Source: Unio delphinus (Eukaryota > Mollusca > Bivalvia > Unionida > Unionidae). From it: a stretch of 64,000 nt of DNA. The stretch lies in contig JAQISU010000343.1 of the NCBI GenBank assembly GCA_029339505.1, forward strand, positions 496,001 to 560,000. The letters run 5' to 3'. Shown piece by piece: positions 47,822 through 58,614 of the stretch. The translations under genes and the position numbers were made by a program. The notes under the pieces were generated by a model that saw only the letters and a list, made by a program, of their open reading frames with translations, had not been told where the DNA came from and did no database searches. Each line of letters opens with the position of its first letter. Position 1 is the stretch's first letter.

Positions 47822-47862
<41 letters not shown>
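47536..47862. repeat. (TAA)n-rich compound microsatellite at LINE tail
   Basis: Several TAA runs separated by AAATTAATAA interruptions, ending where the minus-strand LINE 3' end begins (AATGAGGGCTTTGAATAGCG). Much longer than the tails at 15841 and 31665. Confidence 0.93.
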
Positions 47863-47866
<4 letters not shown>

Positions 47867-48974
47867 GGCTTTGAATAGCGCCTAATCTTTAGATGTTTTA
47901 AGTGCTTTACAACATCATCTATAATGATATGACTATAAAAACAAAACACCATGAAATTTGAAAACATAAACAAATGCTGAAAATGATTAAGGTAGGAAAC
48001 ATTATTAGGTCTTTAAGTATGTTTTTGCAGTTAAAAAAAGGTGAGTTTTAAGACCACTCTTGAAAGAGATCACTGTGTCCTTCTGTTGAATTTCAATTGG
48101 TAATTCATTCCACGTTGCTGGGGCCTGGTATGCAAAAGAACGTTGTCCATATGACTTTGTTTTCATAATGGGAATAATGAGTATATAATTGTCAGAAGAG
48201 AAGCGTAAGTATTTCGCTGGTGTGTACACATGGGTGAGATCAGATAGGTGTGTTGGACTGGAGTCCGTCAGTGAAACGTAGCACAGAGAACAAATTCTGT
48301 GTTTGATTCTGGATCGAATGGATAGACATTGTTGGGTACAGAGCAGCGGGGAGGTGTGCTCTGATTGTGGCACTCTGAGGATGATCCGAGCAGATGTGTT
48401 TTGAACTTTTTGAACTTTCTGAAGTCGATATTGAGACAAATCAGACAGATGTGAATGAGAAAGTCTTTGTGTTGTGATCAGAATGGCCTCAGTTTTATCA
48501 TCATTCATCTGCAGCTTGTTACATGTCATCCATGATTTCACATCAGGAATGCAACTCTCTACTCCTAAGATGGTAGCATCAACTTCAGTTGGGTGGCTAG
48601 ATTTGTATATTTGGGTGTCATAAGCATACATTTGGTGAGACATTGGTGGATGATCTATGACACTTGTGAGCGTCTGAGTGTACAGAATGATGAGAACAGG
48701 TCCAAGAACAGACCCCTATGGAACACCACAACATATATCAACTGGGCTGGAGCATATTTCATTTGCAGATACAATTTGTGCTCTGCTGACTAAGTAAGAC
48801 TTGAACCAGTGTAAGGTTGTATTGTGAATACCAAATACATGCTGGAGATAGAAGTAATATATCATGATCTGTCAAATGCTTCAGACAAATCAAGGAGGGT
48901 GAGGACTGTAAGGTTTCCGCTATCCAAAGTAGAGAGAATGTCATTAACTACTTTCAGAAGAGTAGTTTCACTTA
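47863..48974 (-). mobile_element. L2/CR1-like LINE fragment, broken
   Basis: Minus-strand remnant of the family at 15919 and 30686. The frame at 48005-48643 (212 codons) keeps the catalytic-block region (YAYDTQIYKSSHPTEVD in place of YADDTQ, so the key aspartate is altered), then the C-terminal domain YTPAKYLRFSSDNYILIIP and FAYQAPATWNELPIEIQ. The region just after the catalytic block is shortened. A further palm remnant lies at 48700-48950. It is 5' truncated and inserted in the 63/66-bp array. Confidence 0.85.
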
Positions 48975-49440
48975 TTAGTGTCATATAGCAACATCAGCAA
49001 GTTATGTAAAATCATCTGCCACACTGTGCCATAACATTTATTACTGTCATATTGCAACATCACCAAGTTATGTAAAGTCATCTGCCACACTGTGCCATAA
49101 CATTTATTACTGTCAAATAGCAACATCACCAAGTTATGTAAAATTATTTGACACACTGTGCCATAACATTTATTACTGTCATATAGCAACATCACCAAGT
49201 TATGTAAAGTCATCTGCCACACTGTGCCATAACATTTATTACTGTCATATAGCAACATCACCAAGTTATGTAAAGTCATCTGCCACACTGTGCCATAACA
49301 TTTATTACTGTCATATAGCAACATCACCAAGTTATGTAAAGTCATCTGCCACACTGTGCCATAACATTTATTACTGTCATATAGCAACATCACCAAGTTA
49401 TGTAAAGTCATCTGTCACACTGTGACTTAACACTTATTAG
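48975..49440. repeat. 66-bp minisatellite (right of LINE)
   Basis: About seven highly uniform units with CATCTGCCACACTGTGCCAT, AACATTTATTACTGTCATAT and AGCAACATCACCAAGTTATG. Sister array of 47100-47530. Confidence 0.95.
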
Positions 49441-49784
49441 TGTCATAGAACAACATCACCAACTTCTATTGTCACAAACACAATCTGATAACTAAAATCT
49501 TAATCTTTTTATTCATTTTACTTGAAATTTATGAAACTAGTTTATTAAAAACATGTGATCCATGGAAACTGTTTACTTATTTCAACATTAATTAATACAA
49601 GTCAGCACAATCATCTGCAATATTAAAACAGACTGTCAGCAACAATTTTGGGACTGTATTAGGATTCAAACTCTTTGTTGTCCTTGATCATCATATCTTA
49701 TTACTACCACAATCACTCTTACTTATTGGTGTAGATGGATTTCAGGTAACAGTGCTATAACAAGAAATGAATTCCATGTAATTG

Positions 49785-51851
49785 AAAATTTGCATGCTAG
49801 ATGTCACATACCAGTGACAGGTTGGCAGTACTCCTCTAAAGCAACACATGACTGAAAAATGACAAGGTAAATGTCACATACCTGTAACAGACTGGTAGTA
49901 CTGTCTAAAGAATACATTGCTAAAAACTGACATGGTAAATGTCACATACCTGTGACAAATTGGTAGTACTAAGGAACACATGACTGGAAACTGATGTTGT
50001 TGTTGTTGTTGTTGTAGTAGGACATTTTTCAGCACAAGATAGGCTATACATGGCAGGCAGTATTAATGGTGGCAGAAGACCCATGAGAAGCTACTGGAAA
50101 GCTTTCTCACATAATCACATTGGCCGAATCTGAGACTAGAACCCACACACACAAAAGTGAGATGGCAGTGATCAGTAATAGAGTGCGCTTTAGACAAAAC
50201 TGACATGGCAAATATCACATACCTATACTGTCTAAGAAACATATGGCTTAAAATTGACATGGTAAATGTCATATGCCTGTGACAGATTGGTAGTACTTAA
50301 CCTCATATCACAATTAGTTTACCTGGAGGTTAACCAAAAAAGAAAGATATTCTGAAGAAAAACAACAATCAAGTTCAATGGTTTGTTTCACAACTAACTG
50401 GTTTTGAAATGTAAAACGGAGTTGATAATAAAATAGCAGACTTTACTGATTACAAAATTGTATAGATTTATCAAAAAGCATGTCAAAATCATTTTGCTAC
50501 TTCCCTTGAGCGAATCTGTTTATGGTCTTAATAGCAGATTTTCATCTACATATGTGACTCAGTACGTGTAGAGAGGTACAAAGGTCTGTCAGTTATAGTA
50601 ATTAATGTACAATAATGGTTATTTCTAGCAAAGAAGGAAATTAACTGTGGTCTGAGCCCATGATGTACACCACACATTTGTGAAAGGTTGGAAGTACTCA
50701 ACACCTGGAACAAACAAGTGAAAACTGACAAGAGAAACATCACACATTTGTGAAAGGTTGGAAGTACTCAGCACCTGGAACAAATGAATGAAAACTGACA
50801 AGATACACATCACACATTTGTGAAAGGTTGAAAGTACTCAGCACCGGGAACAAATGAATGAAAACTGACAAAGTAGACATCACACATTTGTGAAAGGTTG
50901 GAAGTACTCAGCACCTGGAACAAATGAGTGAAAACTGACAAGGTACACATCACACATTTGTGAAAGGTTGGAAGTACTCAGCACCTGGAACAAATGAGTG
51001 AAAACTGACAAGGTACACATCACACATTTGTGAAAGGTTGGAAGTACTCAGCACCTGGAACAAATGAGTGAAAACTGACAAGGTACACATCACACATTTG
51101 TGAAAGGTTGGAAGTACTCAGCACCTGGAACAAATGAGTGAAAACTGACAAGGTACACATCACACATTTGTGAAAGGTTGGAAGTACTCAGCACCTGGAA
51201 CAAATGAGTGAAAACTGACAATGTACACATCACACACTTGTGAAAGGTTGGAAGTACACAGGACCTGGAACAAATGAGCGAAAACTGAAAAGGTACACAT
51301 CACACATTTGTGAAAGGTTGGAAGTACTCAGCACCTGGAACAAATAAGTGAAAACTGACATGGTACACATCACCTACCTGTGAATGGTTTGCAGTAACCA
51401 GCTAAAGGAAGATGACTTAAAACTGACAAGGTACATGTCACATACCTGTGAATGGTTTGCAGTAACCAGCTAAAGGAAGATGAATGAAAACTCACAAGGT
51501 TCACATCATATACCTGAGAAAGGTTTGCATTATTCAGTTCTAGGAATACGAGTGAAAACTGACAAGGTTCAAGTCACATACCTGAGAAAGGTTTGCATTA
51601 TTCAGTTCTAGGAATACGAGTGAAAACTGACAAGGTTCGTCACATACCTGAGAAAGGTTTGCATTATTCAGTTCTAGGAACACGAATGAAAACTCTCAAG
51701 GTTCAAGTCACATACCTGAGAAAGGTTTGCATTATTCAGTTCTAGGAACACGAGTGAAAACTCACAAGGTTCACGTCACATACCTGAGAAAGGTTTGCAT
51801 TATTCAGTTCTAGGAACACGAGTGAAAACTCACAAGGTTCATGTCACATAC
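49785..51851. repeat. 68-69-bp minisatellite derived from an exon boundary
   Basis: Read on the minus strand, each unit contains a copy of the 3' end of the adjacent TOPBP1 exon (51852-51921) and its splice donor. The real exon ends TGCAAACCTTTCTCAG|GTATG. The five or six nearest units (51500-51850) repeat GTGTTCCTAGAA, then TGCAAACCTTTCTCAGGTAT. Farther units (50690-51360, about ten) have TTGTTCCAGGTGCTGAGTAC and CCAACCTTTCACAAATGTG, where the donor has decayed. Another three or four units lie at 49785-49990 and keep CACAGGTATGTGAC. A SINE (49993-50200) and unique DNA (about 50300-50690) interrupt the array. Confidence 0.88.
49993..50200 (-). mobile_element. tRNA-derived SINE, second copy
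   Basis: Same family as 36636-36898, shortened. It shares GAGAAAGCTTTCCAGTAGCT and CATGTATAGCCTATCTTGTG and has the same (CAA)n tail, on the minus strand. The tRNA-like head is degraded (reads near 50150-50200 as TCTAAAGCGCACTCTATTAC). It interrupts the exon-derived array. Confidence 0.8.
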
Positions 51852-51921
51852 CTGAGAAAGGTTTGCAGTGGCTAGCTCTAGGAACACATGTGTGGCATCA
51901 ATATCTTTAGTAAATGGAGGC
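51852..51921 (-). CDS. TOPBP1: TOPBP1 exon, middle of C-terminal BRCT domain
   Basis: A 70-nt exon with acceptor TTTTTCCAG above 51921 and donor GTATGTG below 51852. It enters in phase 2 and leaves in phase 0. It encodes 23 whole codons, PPFTKDIDATHVFLELATAN then LSQ. The ATHVF(L) core is the typical BRCT strand where 'THL/THV' precedes an acidic or small residue. It bridges exons 55157-55278 and 46204-46337 in frame. Its 3' end is the apparent source of the adjacent minisatellite. Confidence 0.75.
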
Positions 51922-52499
51922 CTGGAAAAATAAATAAAAAATTTCTTTTAAGTTCTAACTATGTGAATATGCAACAATTTATACAGTATTTATCCAATGA
52001 TAAAAACCACGAGACCAGTCTAATAAATTTGTTAGCAAGTAGGGTTTTTTAAAAAACATTTTCAACAATATAATAAACACTATAATAAAATCAGAACAAA
52101 TGAAATGATGGAAATTACAAAATATATCACAAGCTATCTTTTCGTGTTTTATATAAATTCTTGTTTGTTTAGGACAGAATTTCTTGGGGTATGTTATACA
52201 TAGAGTTTACTGTATTTGCCAAAATTCTGTAAAAGTTGTGGTGGATTATCATAACGTTTGAGCTTATCACTATGGAAACAATATTTATCAAGTACTCTAT
52301 AAAGCTATGTTCTGGCATTAGAATGGACCCGAGAAGAAACAGAAAACCCAGAAGAAACCATCAACCTCAGCTGGATAATTGCTTAATGTTGAGAGTGCAT
52401 TCTCTTATCCATGGGAGATCCTATATTTGGTCATCATCATTACCAATCAGAATGCCTTGTTGATATTTTTGTCATATCAAGAACATTAGACAGAGTAGT
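51922..52499. other. Unique intron sequence
   Basis: AT-rich intron of TOPBP1 with no repeat. The plus-strand frame at 52236-52463 has no domain. Confidence 0.4.
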
Positions 52500-52855
52500 A
52501 TCTACTGGATGACACATAACTAGAGTACACACCACAGAAGGTTCATTTACAAATTTTAACTAGAGTACACACCACAGAAGGTTCATTTACAAATTATAAC
52601 TAGAGAGTAAACACCACTGGCAGTTTATTTACAAGTATAACTAGACAGTACACAACATTGAAAGTTCATTTACTGGTATAACTTTTGAGTTCACATGACT
52701 GACGGTTCATTTACAAATATAACTAGAGAGTACACAAAAAAACTGACAGTTCATTTACAATCAAAACTTGAGAGTACACAACACTGAAGGTTCATTTACT
52801 GGTATAATTATAAAGTAAACAAATTATGGAAAGTTCATTTCAGGCATAAGTGGTG
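52500..52855. repeat. Degenerate 38-46-bp minisatellite
   Basis: About eight units with AACTAGAGAGTACACACCAC, AGGTTCATTTAC and AAATATAACT. An older, diverged neighbour of the next array. Confidence 0.85.
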
Positions 52856-53425
52856 AATACATACCACTGGAAAGATTACACCACTGATGGTTCATTTACT
52901 GCTATAACTACAGATTACACCACTGATGGTTCATTTACTGGTATAACTAGGGATTACACCACTGGTGGTTCATTTACTGCAATAACTAGAGATTACACCA
53001 CTTATGGTTCATTTACTGCTATAACTAGAGATTACACCACTGATGGTTCATTTACTGCAATAACTAGAGATTACACCACTGATGGTTCATTTACTGCTAT
53101 AACTAGAGAGATTACACCACTGATGGTTCATTTACTGCAATAACTAGAAATTACACCACTGATGGTTCATTTACTGCAATAACTAGAGATTACACCACTG
53201 ATGGTTCATTTACTGCTATAACTAGAGAGATTACACCACTGATGGTTCATTTACTGCAATAACTAGAGATTACACCACTGATGGTTCATTTACTGCAATA
53301 ACTAGAGATTACACCACTGATGGTTCATTTACTGCTATAACTAGAGATTATGCCACTGGTGGTTCATTTACTGCTATAACTAGAGATTACACCACTGATG
53401 GTTAATTTACTGCTATAACTATAGA
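52856..53425. repeat. 39-bp minisatellite, about 15 copies
   Basis: Unit ACTAGAGATTACACCACTGA plus TGGTTCATTTACTGCAATA. Some units carry an extra GAG (TAGAGAGATTAC). The open plus-strand frame is a repeat artefact. Confidence 0.95.
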
Positions 53426-53474
53426 ACTACTTAGTTTTTTTTGACAAGTTTTACTAGGCAGCATATACCAACAA

Positions 53475-54606
53475 AAGACCATGTACTGGTATTACTACAG
53501 AATAGATGAAAGACTCGTCCATGTACTGGTATTATTAACGAATAGATGAAAGACTCATCCATGTACTGGTATTACTAACGAATAGATGAAAGACTCGTCC
53601 ATGTACTGGTATTACTACAGAATAGATGAAAGACTCATCCATGTACTGAAATTACTAACGAATAGATGAAAGACTCATCCATGTACTGGTATTACTACAG
53701 AATAGATGAAAGACTCGTCCATGTACTGGTATTACTACAGAATAGATGAAAGACTCATCCATGTACTGGTATTACTAACGAATAGATGAAAGACTCATCC
53801 ATGTACTGGTATTACTAACGAATAGATGAAAGACTCGTCCATGTACTGGTATTACTACAGAATAGATGAAAGACTCATCCATGTACTGAAATTACTAACG
53901 AATAGATGAAAGACTTGTCCATGTACTGGTATTACTACCGTGTATTGGTATTACTACAAAATAAATGAAAGACTCATCCATGTACTGGTATTACTACAGA
54001 ATAGATGAAAGACTCATCCATGTACTGGTATTACTACAGAATAGATGAAAGACTCATCCATGTACTGGTATTACTACAGAATAGATGAAAGACTCGTCCG
54101 TGTACTGGTATTACTACAGAATAGATGAAAGACTCATCCATGTACTGGTATTACTACAGAATAGATGAAAGACTCATCCATGTACTGGTATTACTACAGA
54201 ATAGATGAAAGACTCGTCCGTGTACTGGTATTACTACAGAATAGATGAAAGACTCATCCATGTACTGGTATTACTACAGAATAGATGAAAGACTCATCCA
54301 TGTACTGGTATTACTACAGAATAGATGAAAGACTCGTCCGTGTACTGGTATTACTACAGAATAGATGAAAGACTCATCCATGTACTGGTATTAATATAGA
54401 ATAGATGAAAGACTCATCCATGTACTGGTATTAATATAGAATAGATGAAAGACTTGTCCATGTACTGGTATTACTATAGAATAGATGAAAGACTTGTTCA
54501 TGTACTGGTATTACTACAGAATAGATTAAAGACTCGTCCGTGTACTGGTATTACTACAGAAAAGATTAAAGACTCGTCCATGTACTGGTATTACTACAGA
54601 ATAGAT
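53475..54606. repeat. 40-bp minisatellite, about 28 copies
   Basis: Unit TGTACTGGTATTACTACAGA plus ATAGATGAAAGACTCATCCA. TACAG/TAACG and CTCATCC/CTCGTCC/CTTGTCC variants recur in blocks, giving a three-unit (120-bp) higher-order pattern around 54060-54360. Confidence 0.95.
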
Positions 54607-54689
54607 GCTGTGTAAGCAAGCCTTGGTTTTGCAGACTGGTCGCTCTGTAACCTTCATCTCTAACCCCAATGACCTTGACTCCTCTGAAG

Positions 54690-55010
54690 ATTGGTCATGT
54701 GTAACTTAAAAAGGCTGTCCCATTTGTACTAGACCTCTTTAAAAAGGCTGTCCCCTTTGTACTAGACCTCCTTAAAAAGGCTGTCCTGTTTGTCCTAGAC
54801 CTCGTTAAAAAAGCTGTTCCCTTTGTCCTACACCGCCTTAGAAAGGCGGTTCCCTTTGTCCTAGACCTCCTTAAACAGGCAGTTCCCTTTGTCCTAGACC
54901 TCCTTAAAAAGGCTGTCCTGTTTGTCCTAGACCTCCTTAAAAAGAATGTCCCTTTGTCCTAAACCTCCTTAAAAAAGCCATCCCCTTTGTGACCCAGTCT
55001 TCTTTATCAG
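54690..55010. repeat. 33-bp minisatellite, about 9 copies
   Basis: Unit with CTCCTTAAAAAGGCTGTCCC and TTTGTCCTAGAC, moderately diverged. Confidence 0.92.
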
Positions 55011-55156
55011 ACTGGTCCATCTATAATTTGGCTGCCTTCTAGAGATAGTAATCCTGTCCCCTACTGTCCCACATAGATCCCAACATTGTCTAGTTTTACT
55101 CTACTTTGTCATCATGTAAACTTTTGAATACAAAATAGTGTTTTGAAGTTTGATAC

Positions 55157-55278
55157 CTTTTATTAAAAACAGTAGCACCCCCTGCCTCTAGTAAGCGTCG
55201 AAAGTTGGCCTCTTTTCCATTTCCCAGACACAGGATGACTTTCCAGTTCTGGAAGGCTCCATAAGACTTGGACATGAT
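55157..55278 (-). CDS. TOPBP1: TOPBP1 exon, start of C-terminal BRCT domain
   Basis: A 122-nt exon with acceptor CTTTGACAG above 55278 and donor AAAAG|GTATCA below 55157, phase 0 to 2. It encodes 40 whole codons, YGAFQNWKVILCLGNGKEAN then FRRLLEAGGATVFNK. This is a canonical BRCT opening: an aromatic-x-x-W-x-V start strand (F-x-x-W-K-V-I-L), the first helix (F-R-R-L-L-E) and the GGA.V turn and strand. TopBP1 uses tandem BRCT domains to bind phosphoproteins and activate ATR at replication and damage sites. This is the last of them. Confidence 0.8.
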
Positions 55279-55777
55279 CTGTCAAAGTCAGAACATTTAA
55301 GTATATTTCAAAGTGATAGAATACAGTACATTCAGTGAATGATAAACTTGGTATTTTCAGTTAGTGATAAAAAATCAGTAAAACCAGTTTGTTTCTAAAG
55401 AAGTTAATAATCACTAGATTAAAAATAATTGTTACCTATATTGCAATGATAAACTCTGGATTGCATCTGCTGATAAAATTTTCTGGAATTTCATTAAACT
55501 GATAAAAGTCAACAATAATCCAGCCCATACAAGATTTTGTTATTTCTGCCATGTCACTGAACCCCGACTTATTAATGTTTAGTTTAGACTGATTTCATCA
55601 TAAATATAGGAAATTTTTTGAACAATGGTAGAAACAAATGTAGATACAAAAATCAAAATTTTTCAGGCAAACATATTCCTAGACATTATCAGAATGAAAA
55701 TAAATCTGAAATTCCTAAAAATATTATAACTTGTCAAAACAAAATTAAAGTGTTTAAAAAAATATTTCCATTCTCAC

Positions 55778-55900
55778 CTGTCTGGCCTCCTGGATCTTCA
55801 TTCTCCAATGATGTGCAGCCTTGGCAAGCTTGGCTTCTTTCGAGTTCTGGTCCGACAAAAGACTCATTGTTCCTTCACCTCCCCACTCAAAGAGCTCCTC
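55778..55900 (-). CDS. TOPBP1: TOPBP1 exon upstream of the last BRCT domain
   Basis: A 123-nt exon with acceptor TTAATTCCAG above 55900 and donor GTGAGA below 55778, phase 0-0. It encodes 41 residues (EELFEWGGEGTMSLLSDQNS, then KEAKLAKAAHHWRMKIQEAR and a final Q), a charged linker with a predicted helix before the BRCT domain. The plus-strand frame crossing it (55618-56070) is the antisense shadow. No further TOPBP1 exon was found between 55901 and 57600, so the rest of the gene should lie to the right of the viral-type element. Confidence 0.7.
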
Positions 55901-56009
55901 CTGGAATTAAAAGGGTCATTAGAAGTGTTCATCTGCTTTTGATGCCACCTAAACTTCATGGCAAGAGATTCATGGAGAAAGAATCCAAAGCGATCTCAAT
56001 AATTTGGAA

Positions 56010-56290
56010 TAAACTGGCCTCGCTGGATTTTAAATGTGGAAACCAAAGTGATGTCACTAATTTGCAATAAACTGGCCTCACTGGATTTTAAATGTGGAAA
56101 CCAAAGTGATGTCACTAATTTGCAATAAACTGGCCTCACTGGATTTTAAATGTGGAAACCAAAGTGATCTCAATAATTTGCAATAAACTGGCCTCACTGG
56201 ATTTTAAATGTGGAAACCAAAGTGATCTCACTAATTTGCAATAAACTGGCCTCACTGGATTTTGGATGTGGAAACCAAAGTGACCTCAAT
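56010..56290. repeat. 58-bp minisatellite, about 5 copies
   Basis: Unit with TAATTTGCAATAAACTGGCC, TCACTGGATTTTAAATGTGG and AAACCAAAGTGATGTCAC, about 110 bp upstream (in gene direction) of a TOPBP1 exon. Confidence 0.93.
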
Positions 56291-56589
56291 TATATGGTAA
56301 AAAACTAACTTGCCTATATATACAGTTCATGTATTGGACATGTGGAATATCTGACCTACAGCAAAATCTACAAATCGGATTTTTAGAAACTCATTCAGCT
56401 TTATTTGTATGGACAATTTCCGACATTATACTTTTCTACTTACATGGGGATAGATATTTAGTTAAGCAAAATATAGCTTTGTGATTTTAGATTACTTGAA
56501 CTATAAAGTCAGTAAAAAATATCCATTTTTAACAAGATAAATAGTCCAACAGTTTACAAGTGATCATATTTAATCTGGACTGAACTGCA

Positions 56590-57295
56590 TTTTTTATTGG
56601 AATATCAAGTTATCTGCAGAAATGGTTATCCGTAATCTGGACTATATTATTTACTGGAATGTGAAGATCTCTGTACAAATGGTTATCCGTAATCTGGACT
56701 ATATTATTTATTGGAATGTGAAGATCTCTGTACAAATGGTTATCAGTAATCTGGACTATATTATTTATTGGAATGTGAAGATCTCTGTACAAATGGTTAT
56801 CTGTAATCTGGACTATATTTTTTATTGGAATGTGAAGATCTCTGTACAAATGGTTATCTGTAACCTAGATTATATTATTTATTGGAATGTGAAGATCTCT
56901 GTACAAATGGTTATCTGTAATCTGGACTATATTATTTATTGGAATGTGAAGATCTCTGTACAAATGGTTATCTGTAATCTGGACTATATTTTTTATTGAA
57001 ATGTGAATTTCTCTGTACAAATGGTTATCTGTAATCTGGACTATATTATTTATTGGAATGTGAAGTTCTCTGTACAAATGGTTATCTGTAACCTAGATTA
57101 TATTATTTATTGGAATGTGAAGATCTCTGTACAAATGGTTATCTGTAATCTGAACTGTATTTTTTATTGCAATGTCAAGTTATACATACAATTGGTTATC
57201 TGTAACTTAGATTATATTATTTATTGGAATGTCAAGTTATACGTACAATTGGTTATCTGTAACCTAGATTATATTATTTATTGGAATGTCCAGGA
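56590..57295. repeat. 57-bp minisatellite, about 12 copies
   Basis: Unit with ATCTGGACTATATTATTTAT, TGGAATGTGAAGATCTCTGT and ACAAATGGTTATCTGTA. Open frames on both strands are due to the 57-bp period. Confidence 0.95.
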
Positions 57296-57349
57296 AACTG
57301 AACAAAGGTTTTAGGAAACATATTCAGCACTTTGAAATTCATAAACATT

Positions 57350-57600
57350 GTGATGGCTTGGTGATTAGTGAGCAAAACTCATGACCAGAAGGATGCAGGT
57401 TCAAGGCACTTTACACCAGACAAGGCCAGGTGGACCTATTTTGTCTGAGTAAGGCACCTTAAACCATTCAAGGCCAGGTGAACCTATTTAGTCTGGGTAA
57501 GGCACCTTAAACCATTCAAGGCCAGGTGGACCTATTTTGTCTGGTAAGGCACCTTACACCAGACAAGGCCAGGCGTGCACCATTGTGTGTTTGGGCAAAA
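57350..57600 (+). mobile_element. SINE-like remnant with internal about 55-bp repeat
   Basis: A tRNA-like head (GATGGCTTGGTGATTAGTGA, then GATGCAGGTTCAAGGC as B box) is followed by about three copies of a unit with GGCACCTTAAACCATTCAAG and GCCAGGTGGACCTATTTTGT. Family membership and exact ends are uncertain. Confidence 0.5.
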
Positions 57601-57647
57601 TGTTGTGCTAGCTCAGTGCTTAGTGTGCTAGACTAACAATTGAAGGG
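57601..57647 (+). mobile_element. tRNA-like SINE head, cut off at the viral-type element
   Basis: GTGCTAGCTCAGTGCTTAGT followed by GTGCTAGACTAACAATTGAA and GGG reads as the first half of a tRNA-like sequence (A-box region through anticodon stem). It stops abruptly at 57647 without its B box, exactly where the inverted-repeat-bearing terminal region begins. This suggests the element inserted into a SINE. Confidence 0.5.
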
Positions 57648-57937
57648 AGCAGCAGAGAGGGTGAACCCTACAACGTTTTCAGACAAAATTTTGATTGAAT
57701 CCTTAAAACGAGCCTTCCTACGATCTCATTTTAACCAAAAAAAATGTCTCAGGGGCAAACTCTACAACGTTTTCAGACAAAAAATTGATTGAAATCTTAA
57801 CGAGCCTTCCTACGAAATCTCATTTTAACTAAAAAAATGAAAACGGAGACTTTTACGATTTTTTAATCAATTTTGGTCGCAACTTGTTGTCATCCACCCT
57901 CTCTGCTGCTACAGGTTAACAAAAATAATAAATGATT
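57648..57937. repeat. Candidate left terminal region of the Polinton-like element
   Basis: AGCAGCAGAGAGGGTG (57648-57663) has an exact inverted copy CACCCTCTCTGCTGCT at 57895-57910. Between them is a 94-bp tandem duplication (CTACAACGTTTTCAGACAAA at 57668 and 57762). The outer end begins AG, as Polinton termini do. The ATPase stop codon is only 28 bp past the inner copy. Either this is the element's terminal inverted repeat with internal symmetry, or a separate 263-bp hairpin element. The opposite terminus is off the window. Confidence 0.5.
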
Positions 57938-58609
57938 TTAACCGAATATTTGATCCAGTCCGATACGATATCGTGTCCGAGGATCATGTAGATTTATTGT
58001 TGCGAATCCGTGCGGAGTCGACTGAGCATGACTAAAGAAATCTCGAAATTGATTGAAGTCCATATCAGAGCACCATGTCTGCCAAATATTTCTAAGAGTA
58101 TGAGTATCAACTCCGTTGAATACAGCAAGAATATTGCAGTTATCTCTGATGACTTTTGGAACCTGAGTGTAGCGTTGAGTGACATATATCACGTCAGTGT
58201 TTTTATGCCTGCCTCTGGAAAAGATCCTAGCAGGATTTTTTTGTTTATCCAACATTATATCGTCGTATACGACTAAATTGTTAATATCTCCATCAATATC
58301 ATCAATACTCGGTGCTTCATCGATATCGGTTATAAAATCAATGGCGTTCTCACCCTTAATTTCTGATGCATTCTCGTTAAAATCCTTTAACACTTCATAA
58401 CATCGTTGATCATCTACGCTAGGGGCAATTAAATACAACTTATCCCACTTCATCCATCTCATTATTAAATTGAGCAACAATTGCGTTTAACCGGATCCTG
58501 ATGGCCCGATTATAATCATCCGGATAGAGTTTGGTAGCGCTGCATGATGCTTAATTGGTTCTCTTGTTTTAGTCGCCGAAAAATCAATTATATCCATATC
58601 TCTATACAT
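57938..58609 (-). pseudogene. Packaging ATPase (FtsK/HerA, A32-like), stop at P-loop lysine
   Basis: In Polintons and related viruses this ATPase drives genome packaging into the capsid. The frame runs from ATG at 58609 to TAA at 57938, 223 codons, normal for the family. The Walker A loop begins correctly as IIIGPSGSG (residues 32-40), but codon 41, where the invariant lysine belongs, is TAA (58487-58489). After it the frame continues without another break. Walker B is visible as NLVVYDDIM (near 58262), and the C-terminal block VTQRYTQVPKVIRD fits the family's sensor region. Translation as written would end at 40 residues. A restart downstream would lack the P-loop. The 3' end lies 28 bp from the candidate terminal repeat. 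Confidence 0.85.
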
Positions 58610-58614
58610 AAATT
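58610..58614. promoter_or_regulatory. 5-bp gap between divergent start codons
   Basis: The ATPase ATG (58607-58609, minus) and the PLA2-protein ATG (58615-58617, plus) face away from each other with only five bases between them. Any promoter or leader for one must lie inside the other's coding sequence. An alternative ATPase start at codon 5 would widen the gap to only 17 bp. Confidence 0.6.

Noticed and set aside
55618..56070. 150-codon plus-strand frame as a gene
   Set aside because: It is antisense to the TOPBP1 exon at 55778-55900 and to a minisatellite, with no domain of its own.
56622..57314. Overlapping repeat-encoded frames on both strands
   Set aside because: A 57-bp period keeps frames open without coding selection.
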